Source: Colwellia psychrerythraea (GTDB lineage: Bacteria > Pseudomonadota > Gammaproteobacteria > Enterobacterales > Alteromonadaceae). Taken from it: a stretch of 64,000 bases of DNA. Shown piece by piece: positions 17,983 through 28,242 of the stretch. Below the pieces are notes generated by a model. That model searched no databases. It had not been told where the DNA came from and saw only the letters and a program-made list of their open reading frames with translations. Numbering within the stretch: the stretch's first letter is position 1; each line of letters begins with the position of its first letter. The stretch covers positions 1-64,000 of the forward strand of contig MAAF01000076.1 of NCBI GenBank assembly GCA_002163005.1, given 5' to 3'. The translations under genes were made by a program, and so were the position numbers.

Positions 17983-18414
17983 CTATTGGAAGTCGCCTAA
18001 ATTCCAGTTACCAATATCATCTTCTGTTCCGGCTTCGCCATCTGGACCTACTGAAAAAACATCCATTTTCCCCTGTTCGCCTGGATTCAATAATACATAC
18101 TCATTGCCCCAAGGATCTTTTGGTAAACGTTTAATGTAACCATCTTCAGGAAAACGACGTGGCTCTGGCTCAATATCAGTTTGATCAACTAACGCCTCTA
18201 AACCTTGTTCAGTCGATGGGTAATCGTAATTATCCATTTTATATAAGCTCAAAGACGTTTCTAGCGCGGTGACATCTGATATGGCTTTTTGCATATTGGC
18301 ACGCTCTTGGCTGCCCATTAAATTAGGCACAACCATGCTGGCTAAAATACCCAAAATAACAATAACCACCATCACTTCTAGTAAAGTGAAACCTTGTACT
18401 TTTTTCATGTTCAT
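17983..18414 (-). CDS. gspG: Type II secretion major pseudopilin GspG
   Basis: A 143-residue major pseudopilin, the usual length. The leader is MNMKKVQG and the mature start FTLLEVMVVIVILGILAS has Glu at +5. The family signature runs through DNYDYPSTEQGLEALV and the C-terminal loop DPWGNEYVLLNPG...SVGPDGEAGTEDDIGNW, which holds the calcium-binding acidic residues. It forms the shaft of the pseudopilus. Gaps of 59 bp to gspF and 130 bp to gspH flank it. Confidence 0.97.
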   Translation of the reverse strand: MNMKKVQGFTLLEVMVVIVILGILASMVVPNLMGSQERANMQKAISDVTALETSLSLYKMDNYDYPSTEQGLEALVDQTDIEPEPRRFPEDGYIKRLPKDPWGNEYVLLNPGEQGKMDVFSVGPDGEAGTEDDIGNWNLGDFQ

Positions 18415-18473
18415 ATTGCTTTCCTAACGTCTGATAAATTATATAATGACAGTGATACTGCCGGAAATTAGTT

Positions 18474-19715
18474 TTAACCCCCCACTAGGCTATTAAGTTG
18501 TAAAATGGGCTCTAAAATGGCCATCACAATAAAGAGTACAACACCCGCCATACCGACCATAAGCGCGGGTTCAAATGCTTTTAAAGAAATACTCACTAAA
18601 GCATCAAATTCTCTATCTTGGTTATCTGCAGCGCGGCCTAACATATGCTCTAATTGACCACTTTTTTCACCACTCGCTATCATGTGCAACATCATAGGAG
18701 GAAATAACTTCGTTTGCTCTAACGACACACGCAAGCTAGCACCCTCGCGCACTCTATCGGTAGATGTTTTTACTTGTTGTTTAATATATAAGTTATCGAG
18801 CACTTCACCTGATATTCTCATACTTTCTAACAAAGGCACGGCACTTGCTGTTAAAATGCTTAATGTACGAGCAAAGCGTGCGGTATTAATGCCTCTAGCA
18901 ACTTTCCCAATACCTGGTATCCTTAATAAATACTGATGAAAGGCCATTTCAAAATGAGGTTTTTTCAACAATTGTGAAAACAACAATATCAGTGCAGCAA
19001 CTAATACCACCAGCACTAAGCCATAATCACGAAGAAAGTCACTACTGGCAATGAGGAACTGGGTAGTGCCAGGCAAGTTCTCACCCATGTGTTCAAACTG
19101 ACCAACAATTTTCGGTACTACTGCCGTTAACAGAATAGCAATTACGCCAACAGCCACAACCGTCATTATAATAGGGTAAACAAGTGCTTGGATAAGTTGC
19201 GAGCGCATCTCTTGACGTTTCTCGGTATAGTCAGCTAAACGATTAAGCACCTTATCAAGGTGTCCTGATTTTTCTCCAGCCGCCACCATAGCGCGATACA
19301 AGCGATTAAATACTTTAGGGTATTCCGCCATGCTTTCAGATAAACCATAACCTTCTGTCACTTTAGTGCGTACCCCCATGATCATGCTTTTAATGCGATT
19401 TTTCTCACATTGTTCAGCAACAGCCATTAAGGATTCTTCTAAAGGTAAACCGGACTCAACTAAGGTGGCAAGTTGGCGAGTAATAAGGGCTAACTCTGCA
19501 GCCGAGACTTTACCACCAGCGCTTTGGCCAAAACTAGTCGAGAAACCTGTTTTCTCACTGGCCGCCTTGCTCTTGGCTAATGTGGCGGTAACGTCAGTTG
19601 GCATTAAACCTTGGTCACGTAATAAACCACGCACCTGCCTTGGCGTATCACCTTCGATAACGCCCTTTTTAATTTTACCGCGACTATCTACTGCTTGGTA
19701 TTCAAATGCTGCCAT
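18474..19715 (-). CDS. gspF: Type II secretion inner-membrane protein GspF
   Basis: A 413-residue polytopic protein beginning MAAFEYQAVDSRGKIKKGVIEGD, a standard GspF start. Two GspF domains (about 75-197 and 277-400) carry repeated GEKSGHLD and GEKSGQLE signatures. Three membrane segments lie near 175-198, 228-246 and 378-402. It is the inner-membrane platform that couples the GspE motor to pseudopilus growth. An 88-bp gap separates it from gspE. Confidence 0.96.
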   Translation of the reverse strand: MAAFEYQAVDSRGKIKKGVIEGDTPRQVRGLLRDQGLMPTDVTATLAKSKAASEKTGFSTSFGQSAGGKVSAAELALITRQLATLVESGLPLEESLMAVAEQCEKNRIKSMIMGVRTKVTEGYGLSESMAEYPKVFNRLYRAMVAAGEKSGHLDKVLNRLADYTEKRQEMRSQLIQALVYPIIMTVVAVGVIAILLTAVVPKIVGQFEHMGENLPGTTQFLIASSDFLRDYGLVLVVLVAALILLFSQLLKKPHFEMAFHQYLLRIPGIGKVARGINTARFARTLSILTASAVPLLESMRISGEVLDNLYIKQQVKTSTDRVREGASLRVSLEQTKLFPPMMLHMIASGEKSGQLEHMLGRAADNQDREFDALVSISLKAFEPALMVGMAGVVLFIVMAILEPILQLNSLVGG

Positions 19716-19803
19716 AAATCCTTAAATCACTTACTAATCTTATTTATGTATTTACTATATTGCTTCACAGAAAATAATTACGCCGTGGTTTCTTCTGGTA
19801 ACA

Positions 19804-21324
19804 TTAATCTTCACGAGTAACGCGTAAAACCTCTTCTAAGGTGGTTTTACCTAACATCACTTTATCAAAACCATCTCGTCGGATACTGGCATTGGCTTTA
19901 CGGGCATATTTCTCAATGGCCTGCTCACCATGGCCATTGTGGATAATTTCTCTTACTTGTTCATCGACCGGTAATAACTCATGAATGCCCATACGACCAC
20001 GATAACCTTTAAAACTACATTCTGCACAGCCAACCGCACGGTAAATTACCGCTTGGTTATCTTCAGGCAGGGCTAATAAATGCCGCTCTTCTTCATCGGG
20101 TAAATGACTTTCTCGGCAATGTGGGCAAATGGTCCGTACTAAGCGTTGTGCTAATACACCTAATAAACTTGAAGAAAGTAAAAATGGCTCTACCCCCATA
20201 TCTTCCATACGTGTTATAGCGCCCGCGGCGGTATTAGTATGTAGAGTAGATAATACCAAGTGACCGGTTAAACTGGCTTGCACTGCAATTTGCGCGGTTT
20301 CTAAATCGCGAATTTCACCCACCATCACTACATCAGGATCTTGACGCAAAATAGCGCGTAACCCACGAGCAAAAGTCATATCCACTTTGGTATTAACTTG
20401 GGTTTGTCCTATGCCTTCAATGGCATATTCTATCGGGTCTTCGCAGGTTAAAATATTACGTTCTTTGGCATCAATTTGCATTAGGCCAGCATAGAGTGTG
20501 GTACTTTTACCTGAGCCAGTTGGCCCAGTGACTAAGATGATGCCATGAGGTTTTTCAATAAGGGTAGAGAAGTTGCCACGGTTTGTATCTGTCATGCCAA
20601 GGTCTTTCAAATCTAAACGGGCGGCATTTTTATCAAGTAAACGCAACACCACTCGTTCACCATGGCCTGTTGGCATGGTTGAGACACGCACATCAACAGC
20701 ACGACCACCTATACGCAATGAGATTCGACCATCTTGTGGAATACGTTTTTCGGCGATATCTAGTTTTGCCATCACTTTAATGCGTGAAACCAGTAAAGAC
20801 GCCAATTTTCGATTCGGCTTAAGTACTTCACGCAATACACCATCGACACGAAAGCGAATTTGTAAGGTATTTTCAAAAGTTTCAATATGAATATCAGAAG
20901 CACTTTCTTTGATGGCTTCACTGAGCATGGCATTGATCAGCTTGATAATAGGCGCATCATCTTCATTTTCAAGTAAGTCTTCGCTTTCAGTAAATTCGTC
21001 GGCAAGGGAATATAAATCGACTTCATTGCCTATATCTTCCATCATTTGCTGTGCTTCAGAAGAGTCTCTTTGGTAAGCTTGCGTTAACAGTAATTCAAAC
21101 GCTGGTGTCTGTAAAAAATCAAACTCAAATGGCGCCTTGAGTATGCGACGTATCTCGAGAATAATATCAAAATTAACATCGGCCAAGCAGTGTAAAATAT
21201 AACCACCACTTTCTTCATCGGTTGAGATGAGCACGCTATGGCGTTTAGCGAACGCAAACGGCAATAACCAAGTGCTACTCACTTGTGCTTCATCAATCGC
21301 AGTTACTGCTACTTCATCAGACAT
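19804..21324 (-). CDS. gspE: Type II secretion ATPase GspE
   Basis: A 506-residue hexameric ATPase powering pseudopilus assembly. Walker A is GPTGSGKS at 267-274, Walker B is in VVMVGEIRD near 332-340, and the His box is STLHTNTA. The zinc-binding CxxC pairs are C400/C403 and C433/C436. The N-terminal domain that binds GspL is present; the MshEN cyclic-di-GMP motifs of MshE are not. Its ATG overlaps the gspD stop as TAATG. Confidence 0.97.
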   Translation of the reverse strand: MSDEVAVTAIDEAQVSSTWLLPFAFAKRHSVLISTDEESGGYILHCLADVNFDIILEIRRILKAPFEFDFLQTPAFELLLTQAYQRDSSEAQQMMEDIGNEVDLYSLADEFTESEDLLENEDDAPIIKLINAMLSEAIKESASDIHIETFENTLQIRFRVDGVLREVLKPNRKLASLLVSRIKVMAKLDIAEKRIPQDGRISLRIGGRAVDVRVSTMPTGHGERVVLRLLDKNAARLDLKDLGMTDTNRGNFSTLIEKPHGIILVTGPTGSGKSTTLYAGLMQIDAKERNILTCEDPIEYAIEGIGQTQVNTKVDMTFARGLRAILRQDPDVVMVGEIRDLETAQIAVQASLTGHLVLSTLHTNTAAGAITRMEDMGVEPFLLSSSLLGVLAQRLVRTICPHCRESHLPDEEERHLLALPEDNQAVIYRAVGCAECSFKGYRGRMGIHELLPVDEQVREIIHNGHGEQAIEKYARKANASIRRDGFDKVMLGKTTLEEVLRVTRED

Positions 21325-23402
21325 TATTGTGTATCTTCTGTTGATGTCGGTGGTTTAGGTAACTCCGTATCTTTATTGCCAATTTTTTTCTGATACTCAT
21401 CAAATGATGGTGGTAAGGTGAGGTTATCTTGCCACTGCGGTAATATTGGCATATTTTCATTACTCATTAACGACAAACCTTCCTCGTGCTTACGGATTTG
21501 ATCTGCACGAATATAGTTATATTTTGATTCACTGATCTCTGTCATTAAAGCAGAATCTCGCACAATAGTAGCACGTAAAAACACCATTAAATTACGTTTA
21601 CGTGTGGTATTACTGGTTGATTTAAATAAATGACCTAGGATTGGAATATCACCAAGTATTGGCACCTTTTGCACACTTTCTTGTACGTCTTCATCAATCA
21701 AGCCACCTAGCACTACCGTATCACCACTGTCGGCCATCACGGTCGTTTTAATTTCTCTTTTGTTGATTGATATATCGACCCCCGTGGTACCACTTACTGA
21801 AGAAACTTCTTGTTCAATAATTAATTGTACTGCGTTACCTTCATTAACCTGTGGCGTAACACGAAGTTTAATCCCCACTTCTTGGCGGTCTACTGTTTGA
21901 AATGGATTAGAGTTATTACTACCAGTTTGAGAGCCAGTGATAATAGGTACTTCTTGACCAACAATAAAATAAGCTTCTTCATTGTCTAAGGTAGTAATAC
22001 TTGGCGTAGCGAGAATATTTGAATTAGTATCACTGCTCACCGCATTGACAATAGCGCCCCAGTCATTTTTAGCAATACCAAACATCATACCGCTTACATT
22101 ACCGAGTACTTGAGCAAGAATACTGTAATCACCGTCAGTCGAAGGATTTGTTGTAGTTACAGGATTACCATTTGAGTCAATGGTCGTAACTGTATTTCCT
22201 GGCTCACCTTCTGCTGCTTGAACACCGGCAGCCACCGACGAAATGCTGGCAGGGCCATTAGTAAACTGAGTAAAACCACCTGCCTCGTTATACCACTGAA
22301 CACCTAAGCTGACACCGTCACTTTCAAATACTTCAACAATAATGGCTTCAACGAGTACTTGCGCGCGGCGTACATCTAATTGACGAATGACGGCCTCTAA
22401 TGAACGCAACATATCTGGTTGTGCAGTAATCACTAACGCATTGGTTGACTCATGCGCTTCAATACTTACGTCACGTTTATTACTGCTGCGTGTTTTCGTT
22501 TTTGCTGTTTTGGCTTCAGAGGCGATAGAGTCACTAACGCCTTGCAGCACTTTAACTAAATCTTCCGCTTTCGAGTATTTAAGGTAATACACGCGAGTAT
22601 TACCGTTACTTTCTAATTCACTGTCTAAACGTTTAACTAGGCGTGCCACACGCTCACGGGCTTTTACTTCACCACTAACAATGACACTATTAGAGCGATC
22701 ATCAGCAACTATTTTAGGAATTAAAAAAGTAGGTTGGCCTGATTTGCCGCTGGTAGGTTTGTTCATCGCTTCAATAATACGTACCATTTCACCCGCTGAA
22801 GCATACTTAAGTTTAATAATTTCGACATCTTGATCACCGGCTCTGTCAACGCGTTCAATAATTTTCACCAGTCGATTAACGGTTGATGCTGTACCCGTTA
22901 ACATAATAACGTTAGCAGGGTCGTAGTTAACTACATTACCACCACCCGCTTGGTCTGATAATTGTCGTAAAAGCGGTACTAATTCGCGTACCGTAACATT
23001 TTTCACTTCAACAACACGGGTAACCATCTCATCACCCATGATATTACTTTTATCGCCTACAACAGGGATAGCAGCTGTTTTCGCATCTTTATTACGAATA
23101 ATTTTGACAATGTTATTGTCCATTTCGACCGCAGCATAGCCGTAAACCTCAAGCACATTGAGAAAGAACTGGTAGTATTGTTTTTCTGATAATAAATCAT
23201 AACTACGGACATTGATTTTTCCGCGTACATTGGGATCAACTATCATAGTTTTTTTCAAGTTTTTACCGACAATGTTTACAAATTCGGTAATTTCAGTGCC
23301 CTTAAAATTCGGAGAATATTGTGCGGCACTCGCTTGACCAACGAAACATAAGCAATTGATGGCTATCGCTGTCGTTAGAATGAGTAAAAACTTTTTCATC
23401 AT
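21324..23402 (-). CDS. gspD: Type II secretion outer-membrane secretin GspD
   Basis: A 692-residue secretin. A Sec signal peptide is cut after QASA (about residue 26). N0 follows ([20 protein letters not shown]), then three N1-N3 KH-like repeats and the secretin domain with [17 protein letters not shown] Ser/Lys-rich spacer ([12 protein letters not shown]) and a Thr/Asn-rich loop near 400-427 lie in the usual variable places. It builds the outer-membrane channel for folded exoproteins. No pilotin gene is adjacent. Confidence 0.97.
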   Translation of the reverse strand: MMKKFLLILTTAIAINCLCFVGQASAAQYSPNFKGTEITEFVNIVGKNLKKTMIVDPNVRGKINVRSYDLLSEKQYYQFFLNVLEVYGYAAVEMDNNIVKIIRNKDAKTAAIPVVGDKSNIMGDEMVTRVVEVKNVTVRELVPLLRQLSDQAGGGNVVNYDPANVIMLTGTASTVNRLVKIIERVDRAGDQDVEIIKLKYASAGEMVRIIEAMNKPTSGKSGQPTFLIPKIVADDRSNSVIVSGEVKARERVARLVKRLDSELESNGNTRVYYLKYSKAEDLVKVLQGVSDSIASEAKTAKTKTRSSNKRDVSIEAHESTNALVITAQPDMLRSLEAVIRQLDVRRAQVLVEAIIVEVFESDGVSLGVQWYNEAGGFTQFTNGPASISSVAAGVQAAEGEPGNTVTTIDSNGNPVTTTNPSTDGDYSILAQVLGNVSGMMFGIAKNDWGAIVNAVSSDTNSNILATPSITTLDNEEAYFIVGQEVPIITGSQTGSNNSNPFQTVDRQEVGIKLRVTPQVNEGNAVQLIIEQEVSSVSGTTGVDISINKREIKTTVMADSGDTVVLGGLIDEDVQESVQKVPILGDIPILGHLFKSTSNTTRKRNLMVFLRATIVRDSALMTEISESKYNYIRADQIRKHEEGLSLMSNENMPILPQWQDNLTLPPSFDEYQKKIGNKDTELPKPPTSTEDTQ

Positions 23403-23511
23403 TAGGGTATCTCTGCTTTATTATTTTATTCAATAATCTTTATTAGAAAATCTTTAATCTATAATTTTATAGCGTAATTGTTACGTTAATTAAGACGGTT
23501 AACCTATTAAC

Positions 23512-24462
23512 TTAATCTAAGCTAATAAGTATCTCAGTCAAATTACCTTGGCGATCAACCAATAATGAAATATCACGGGCTTTTTTCATCTCTGTCATCG
23601 CCTGCATTGCCTGTATCGGGGCAATTAAATCAAAACCATTCATTTGAACGGCTACATCACCTGCTTTTAGGCCTGAAAGTTTGAAAAATTCAGGTTTTTT
23701 ACCTGGGCGAAGTGTGTAACCTATTATATCTCCGTCCTTACGCTTGGGTGAAATCCGTAAATAATCGCCTATTTTTGCCGGATCTTTAGAAAGCTCAGAT
23801 CGTAAGTTTTTCGCTGTTGCTGTTAATTCTTTATTGTTTCTTTGATCAACAACACCCAAACCTGAAGATTTTGGCCCAATATTAGACCTATTTTTTCTCG
23901 GGTCTGCTTTATTAGCAACAACTCTAGCTGGCTGACTATAATCAAAACCATCAAGCATCAAGGTTTCTAGGCGACCCGAATGCTTAATTATCACGCGGTC
24001 CATTAATACTTGTTCAAGATTAGCACGTGTACCAATGATTATATCGCCAATACCGTAGGTATCTTGCTTACCTTGGTTTTCAATAATGGCGGCAGCGATA
24101 GATGTATCATCACTTGCGACTAGACCGGTCAACACTAAATTTAATTTGGTTTCTGGCACATTGGCCATTTCAATTTCAGCCGCGTCATCAACATTTTCAT
24201 TATATTGACCAAAAAGGTTAAGCGATTGAATTTTAGCAACATCAATTGCCTTATTTACTTTATTGGGATTGAAGTTTTTCGAGATACCATTAATTATTGT
24301 GTTTTGACCGGATTGTGATTGGGATATAACCGACCAAGTAATTTTTGCACTTATATAAGCAATATAAACTAATAATAATGCCATCACAAATTGCGCAACT
24401 CGTCGATGACCTAGTTGAGAGAATAATGATGCGAACGCTGTCATGTTAGTGGGAAATGCCAT
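23512..24462 (-). CDS. gspC: Type II secretion protein GspC
   Basis: A 316-residue bitopic protein with a cytoplasmic N-terminus, a membrane helix at about 22-43, an HR domain (LNLFGQYNE to IIKHSGRLETLMLDGF, about 85-172) that contacts GspD N0, and a C-terminal PDZ domain (GYTLRPGKKPEFFKLSGLKAGDVAVQMNGFDL). It is the first gene of the gspC-N operon; a 432-bp divergent gap upstream must carry the operon promoter. Confidence 0.95.
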   Translation of the reverse strand: MAFPTNMTAFASLFSQLGHRRVAQFVMALLLVYIAYISAKITWSVISQSQSGQNTIINGISKNFNPNKVNKAIDVAKIQSLNLFGQYNENVDDAAEIEMANVPETKLNLVLTGLVASDDTSIAAAIIENQGKQDTYGIGDIIIGTRANLEQVLMDRVIIKHSGRLETLMLDGFDYSQPARVVANKADPRKNRSNIGPKSSGLGVVDQRNNKELTATAKNLRSELSKDPAKIGDYLRISPKRKDGDIIGYTLRPGKKPEFFKLSGLKAGDVAVQMNGFDLIAPIQAMQAMTEMKKARDISLLVDRQGNLTEILISLD

Positions 24463-24894
24463 AGCTACTAATATTGTTATTATTTTGAAATAATCTATCC
24501 ATCATAGCCGAAACTGAATGTTAGATTTTTGTTAAGTAAATACGAATGATACTTGACCGCAAGGTTAGCAACAAGTCATAGCCCGAATTTTTAAGCGCTT
24601 TGAGCAAATTAAATAGTAATTAAGTCGCTAAAGCTAGGCTCTGTTGAGTATTATTTTCGTAGAGTGACTAGGCTACTCACTACTCGCCGCGATTAAAACG
24701 CTTTGCTCTATTAAAATAAGCGAACGAAATTCAACCACAAAAGTTCAACAGCCCCTAATGCTATAAAATCTGTTATAACCGTTATCAATAATACCTCACT
24801 AATATTTCACTAATACGACACTTTGAATACTAACGGCTATATGTTAATTTTCAGACCAGTATATTTAATATAAGTTCCAGCTTTCAGGTTTATT
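24463..24894. other. 432-bp divergent intergenic region between gspC and hslR
   Basis: No gene is supported here. It must hold promoters for the gsp operon (leftwards) and hslR-hslO (rightwards). The middle part, about 24636-24755, looks like a small repeat: it begins GGCTCTGTTGA and ends TCAACAGCCCC, which are imperfect inverted repeats. I did not find a convincing heat-shock (sigma-32) promoter for hslR. Confidence 0.5.
24636..24755. repeat. Putative small inverted-repeat element
   Basis: The ends AGGCTCTGTTGA (from about 24636) and TCAACAGCCCC (24745-24755) pair with one bulge. The interior holds a weak hairpin around GTAG...CTAC (24659-24683) and is more GC-rich than its surroundings (TCGCCGCG). 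No second copy lies in this window. It resembles a dispersed intergenic repeat, but this rests on shape alone. Confidence 0.35.
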
Positions 24895-25299
24895 ATGTCA
24901 ACAAGTCAACATCCTCAAAATAACTCAACTCGTTTAGATAAATGGCTTTGGGCAGCAAGATTTTATCGAACTCGCGCTATTGCCAAACAAATGATTGATG
25001 GCGGAAAGGTTTTTTATAATGGCCAACGCACTAAGTCGGGAAAAGCCGTATCAATCGGTGATATAATAAAAATTCGACAAGGGTTCGAAGAAAAAGAAGT
25101 CACGGTTATTGCCTTAGCAGATAAACGCAGTGACGCTACTTTTGCTCAAACCTTATATCAAGAAAGTAAACAAAGTATTGAAACCCGTGAGAAAAATTCT
25201 CTAGCACGTAAACAAGGCATTTTGCTTAGCCCTGCTAGTGATACTAAACCAGATAAAAAACAACGTAGAAAACTACGTGAATTTAAAGAAAGGATCTAA
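24895..25299 (+). CDS. hslR: Heat-shock ribosome-associated protein Hsp15 (HslR)
   Basis: A 134-residue S4-domain protein. The S4 RNA-binding fold spans about residues 14-75, starting TRLDKWLWAARFYRTRAIAKQMIDGGKV and continuing NGQRTKSGKAVSIGD. A basic C-terminal tail (KKQRRKLREFKERI) follows. Hsp15 binds free 50S subunits that carry a stalled nascent chain and helps recycle them after heat stress. It sits 5 bp upstream of hslO, so the two form an operon. Confidence 0.95.
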   Translation: MSTSQHPQNNSTRLDKWLWAARFYRTRAIAKQMIDGGKVFYNGQRTKSGKAVSIGDIIKIRQGFEEKEVTVIALADKRSDATFAQTLYQESKQSIETREKNSLARKQGILLSPASDTKPDKKQRRKLREFKERI

Positions 25300-25304
25300 T
25301 TGCC

Positions 25305-26177
25305 ATGAGCCAATTCAATGTATTAAACCGCTATTTATTCACCGATGCCCATGCCCGCGGTGAACTCGTACAATTAAGTAGCAGCTTTAAAAGTATTATT
25401 AAAAACCATAACTACCCGGCGGGCGTAGAAAAATTATTAGGTGAACTGCTCAGTGCCACTTGCCTATTAACAGCAACACTAAAATTTGAAGGTGACATCA
25501 CAGTGCAATTGCAAGGTGACGGTCCTGTTGGTTATATGTCGGTTAGCGGTAACAACAAACAGCAAATGCGTGGTATTGCTAAAATGGCAGAAGAAACATC
25601 TGCTGAAACACTGCAAACATTAATTGGTAAAGGCACTATGATTATCACCATACGCCCTAGCGTTGGTGAAGCCTATCAAGGTGTTGTTGCATTAGATAAA
25701 GCTACTCTTGCTGATTGCTTAGCGCATTACTTTGAAGTTTCTGAGCAAATTCCCACTAAAATCTGGCTATTTAGTGACACCGAGCAGCAATTAACTGCAG
25801 GTGCTTTAGTGCAATTATTACCTGATGGCAACGGAAGTATTGAAAACAAAGAACAACAGCAAAGTGATTTTGAACACTTATGTCAGCTCACTAATACTAT
25901 CAAAAGTGAAGAAGTCTTTTCATTAGAAGCTGAAGCATTGCTTTATCGTTTATATCACCAAGAAAAAGTCAATATATTTGAGCCACAAAAGGTTAGCTAT
26001 GTATGTGGTTGTTCCGCAGATAAATGTCTATCGGCAATATCGCAAATAGAGCCAAGTGAAATTAAAGCTATATTAGCAGAACAAGGTAAAATTTCGATGA
26101 CCTGTGATTACTGTATCACTACTTATGATTTTGATGAACTCAGCTTGAAAAGTTTCATTTCGAAAGTTAATCATTAA
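25305..26177 (+). CDS. hslO: Redox-regulated chaperone Hsp33 (HslO)
   Basis: A 290-residue cytosolic holdase chaperone activated by oxidation. The redox switch is intact: C234-x-C236 and C267-x2-C270, 30 residues between the pairs, which bind zinc in the reduced form. The N-terminal domain holds the GDGPVGYMSVSGN and GKGTMIITIRPS signatures. It is in an operon with hslR, as in many gammaproteobacteria. Confidence 0.97.
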   Translation: MSQFNVLNRYLFTDAHARGELVQLSSSFKSIIKNHNYPAGVEKLLGELLSATCLLTATLKFEGDITVQLQGDGPVGYMSVSGNNKQQMRGIAKMAEETSAETLQTLIGKGTMIITIRPSVGEAYQGVVALDKATLADCLAHYFEVSEQIPTKIWLFSDTEQQLTAGALVQLLPDGNGSIENKEQQQSDFEHLCQLTNTIKSEEVFSLEAEALLYRLYHQEKVNIFEPQKVSYVCGCSADKCLSAISQIEPSEIKAILAEQGKISMTCDYCITTYDFDELSLKSFISKVNH

Positions 26178-26220
26178 AAAAAACACCTTTTTTATCGCAA
26201 TAATCAATCAAAACACACTA

Positions 26221-26258
26221 TATTAATTATCACTTATTCCATAAAGTGATAATTAATA
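26221..26258 (+). terminator. Perfect 15-bp hairpin after hslO
   Basis: TATTAATTATCACTT at 26221-26235 pairs without mismatch with 26244-26258, leaving an 8-nt loop. It lies 43 bp after the hslO stop. No U-run follows, so it may be an mRNA 3' stabiliser or a protein-binding site rather than an intrinsic terminator. Confidence 0.4.
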
Positions 26259-26358
26259 GCTAACCCACACACCTCCACAGCCCCTTACTTACCTACCATA
26301 ACGAATTAAAAACCAAAATAAAGGTAACATTCATGGTAACCATTCATGCTAGTTATAG

Positions 26359-26370
26359 TGAAAACTTTCA
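26359..26370. promoter_or_regulatory. Candidate operator palindrome 1 upstream of pckA
   Basis: TGAAAACTTTCA inside the longer perfect palindrome GTGAAAACTTTCAC (26358-26371). It resembles LacI-family operators such as the Cra site TGAAACGTTTCA, differing in the two central bases. It is 143 bp upstream of the pckA start and 78 bp from the second copy. Confidence 0.5.
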
Positions 26371-26436
26371 CATTAAAGCATTTTTTACTTTCGTTTTGTT
26401 CGCGATTATCCTAAAATACCCACAATGAAGACAGCC

Positions 26437-26448
26437 TGAAAACTTTCA
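26437..26448. promoter_or_regulatory. Candidate operator palindrome 2 upstream of pckA
   Basis: Second exact copy of TGAAAACTTTCA, inside CTGAAAACTTTCAG (26436-26449). It lies 64 bp upstream of the pckA start and downstream of the TAAAAT -10 candidate, a place where bound protein would repress. Two sites 78 bp apart could also support looping. Confidence 0.5.
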
Positions 26449-26512
26449 GCACGTAATTCATCACTTATATTACTTAAAATAGAAATTTGTCATACTTAGG
26501 AGTGAACTTGCT

Positions 26513-28123
26513 ATGACCGCCCCGAAAAACTCAATTGATTTGTCACAATACGGCATCAACGATGTTAACGAAGTTGTTTATAACCCATCGTATGAGTTAC
26601 TTTTTAGTGAAGAAACTAAAGCTGGCCTTGATGGCTTTGATAAAGGCGTAGTAACTGAGCTTGGTGCAGTTAATGTAGACACGGGGATATTTACCGGTCG
26701 CTCTCCTAAAGATAAATATATTGTTCGCGATGACGTAACTCGCGATACAGTGTGGTGGTCTGATCAAGGTAAAAATGACAACAAAGCCATGACTCCTGAA
26801 ACATGGGATCACTTAAAAGGCTTAGTAACCACACAACTTTCTGGTCAACGTTTATTTGTTGTTGATACTTTTTGTGGTGCTGATGAAGCAACACGCTTAA
26901 AAGTACGTTTCATTACACAAGTAGCTTGGCAAGCTCATTTCGTTAAAAACATGTTCATTCGCCCTTCTGATGCAGAACTTGAAAATTACGAACCTGATTT
27001 CGTGGTAATGAACGGTGCGAAAACAGTTAATGATAAATGGGAAGAGCAAGGTTTAAACTCAGAGAACTTTGTTGCTTTCAACTTAACTGAAAAAATTCAA
27101 TTGATTGGCGGTACTTGGTACGGCGGCGAGATGAAAAAAGGTATGTTCTCAATGATGAACTACTACCTTCCATTACAAGGCATTGCTTCAATGCATTGTA
27201 GTGCAAACGTTGGTGAAGATGGTGATACTGCTATCTTCTTCGGTTTGTCTGGCACAGGTAAAACAACACTTTCTACAGATCCTAAACGTCAACTTATCGG
27301 TGATGATGAACACGGTTGGGATGACAATGGTGTATTTAACTTTGAAGGTGGCTGTTACGCTAAAACAATCAACCTAAGCAAAGAAAATGAACCTGATATT
27401 TACAATGCAATTCGTCGTGACGCTTTACTAGAAAACGTTACTGTTGATGCAAATGGTAAAATCGATTTTGATGATAATTCAAAAACAGAAAACACACGTG
27501 TTTCTTACCCAATTCATCATATTGATAACATTGTTAAGCCTATTTCACGTGCTGGTCATGCGAAAAAAGTTATTTTCTTAACGGCTGATGCTTTTGGTGT
27601 TTTACCACCGGTTGCTAAGTTAACACCAGAACAAACAGAGTATTACTTCCTTTCAGGATTTACAGCTAAATTAGCAGGTACTGAACGTGGTATTACAGAG
27701 CCAACGCCTACTTTCTCAAGTTGTTTTGGTGCGGCTTTCTTAAGCTTACACCCAACGCAATATGCAGAAGTTCTACATAAACGTATGGATGATGCAGGCG
27801 CCGAAGCTTACCTTGTAAATACTGGCTGGAACGGTACTGGCAAGCGAATTTCTATCAAAGCAACTCGTGCTATTATTGATGCGATCTTAGATGGTTCAAT
27901 TGATGATGCAGAAACAGAAATCATCCCGTTATTTAACTTAGAAGTTCCTAAAGTTTTAGCCGGTGTTGAGGGTGATATCCTTGATCCTCGCAATACTTAT
28001 GAAGATGCAAGTGTTTGGAATGATAAAGCTGTAGATTTAGCGAACCGTTTTGTTAATAACTTTGAGAAGTTTACAGATACTGACAACGGTAAAGCATTAG
28101 TTGCTGCTGGTCCTCAGCTATAA
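26513..28123 (+). CDS. pckA: Phosphoenolpyruvate carboxykinase (ATP)
   Basis: A 536-residue enzyme, the family length, converting oxaloacetate and ATP to PEP, CO2 and ADP in the first step of gluconeogenesis. Visible motifs are [11 protein letters not shown] near 61-71, the kinase-1a P-loop [11 protein letters not shown] at 244-254, the metal site GDDEHGWDD and the ATP-site residues of [10 protein letters not shown]. It is monocistronic with a strong terminator after it. Together with fbp in the same window it supports growth on amino and organic acids. Confidence 0.98.
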   Translation: MTAPKNSIDLSQYGINDVNEVVYNPSYELLFSEETKAGLDGFDKGVVTELGAVNVDTGIFTGRSPKDKYIVRDDVTRDTVWWSDQGKNDNKAMTPETWDHLKGLVTTQLSGQRLFVVDTFCGADEATRLKVRFITQVAWQAHFVKNMFIRPSDAELENYEPDFVVMNGAKTVNDKWEEQGLNSENFVAFNLTEKIQLIGGTWYGGEMKKGMFSMMNYYLPLQGIASMHCSANVGEDGDTAIFFGLSGTGKTTLSTDPKRQLIGDDEHGWDDNGVFNFEGGCYAKTINLSKENEPDIYNAIRRDALLENVTVDANGKIDFDDNSKTENTRVSYPIHHIDNIVKPISRAGHAKKVIFLTADAFGVLPPVAKLTPEQTEYYFLSGFTAKLAGTERGITEPTPTFSSCFGAAFLSLHPTQYAEVLHKRMDDAGAEAYLVNTGWNGTGKRISIKATRAIIDAILDGSIDDAETEIIPLFNLEVPKVLAGVEGDILDPRNTYEDASVWNDKAVDLANRFVNNFEKFTDTDNGKALVAAGPQL

Positions 28124-28172
28124 AGTAATGAGTTCAAGGCTATTGCTGAAATAGCCTTATTCAAGAGACGAT

Positions 28173-28207
28173 AAAGCCAGATGTTAAGTTATTAACATCT
28201 GGCTTTT
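28173..28207. terminator. Bidirectional intrinsic terminator between pckA and envZ
   Basis: AAAGCCAGATGTTAA at 28173-28187 pairs perfectly with TTAACATCTGGCTTT ending near 28205, followed by a T-run; the mirror-image A-run allows it to work on the minus strand too. It separates convergent pckA and ompR-envZ. Confidence 0.9.
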
Positions 28208-28242
28208 TATTATTTTGAATTCAGGTACCTAAATTAATGTAA

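Larger units (their letters stand above)
26178..26512 (+). other. 335-bp intergenic region upstream of pckA
   Basis: Contains no gene. From left to right it has a perfect 15-bp hairpin just after hslO (26221-26258), a tandem 13-14 bp repeat GGTAAC(C)ATTCATG at 26323-26348, and two copies of the palindrome TGAAAACTTTCA at 26359-26370 and 26437-26448. A TAAAAT at 26412-26417 between the palindromes is the best -10 candidate; no good -35 partner was seen. AGGAG lies about 11 nt before the pckA ATG. Confidence 0.55.
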
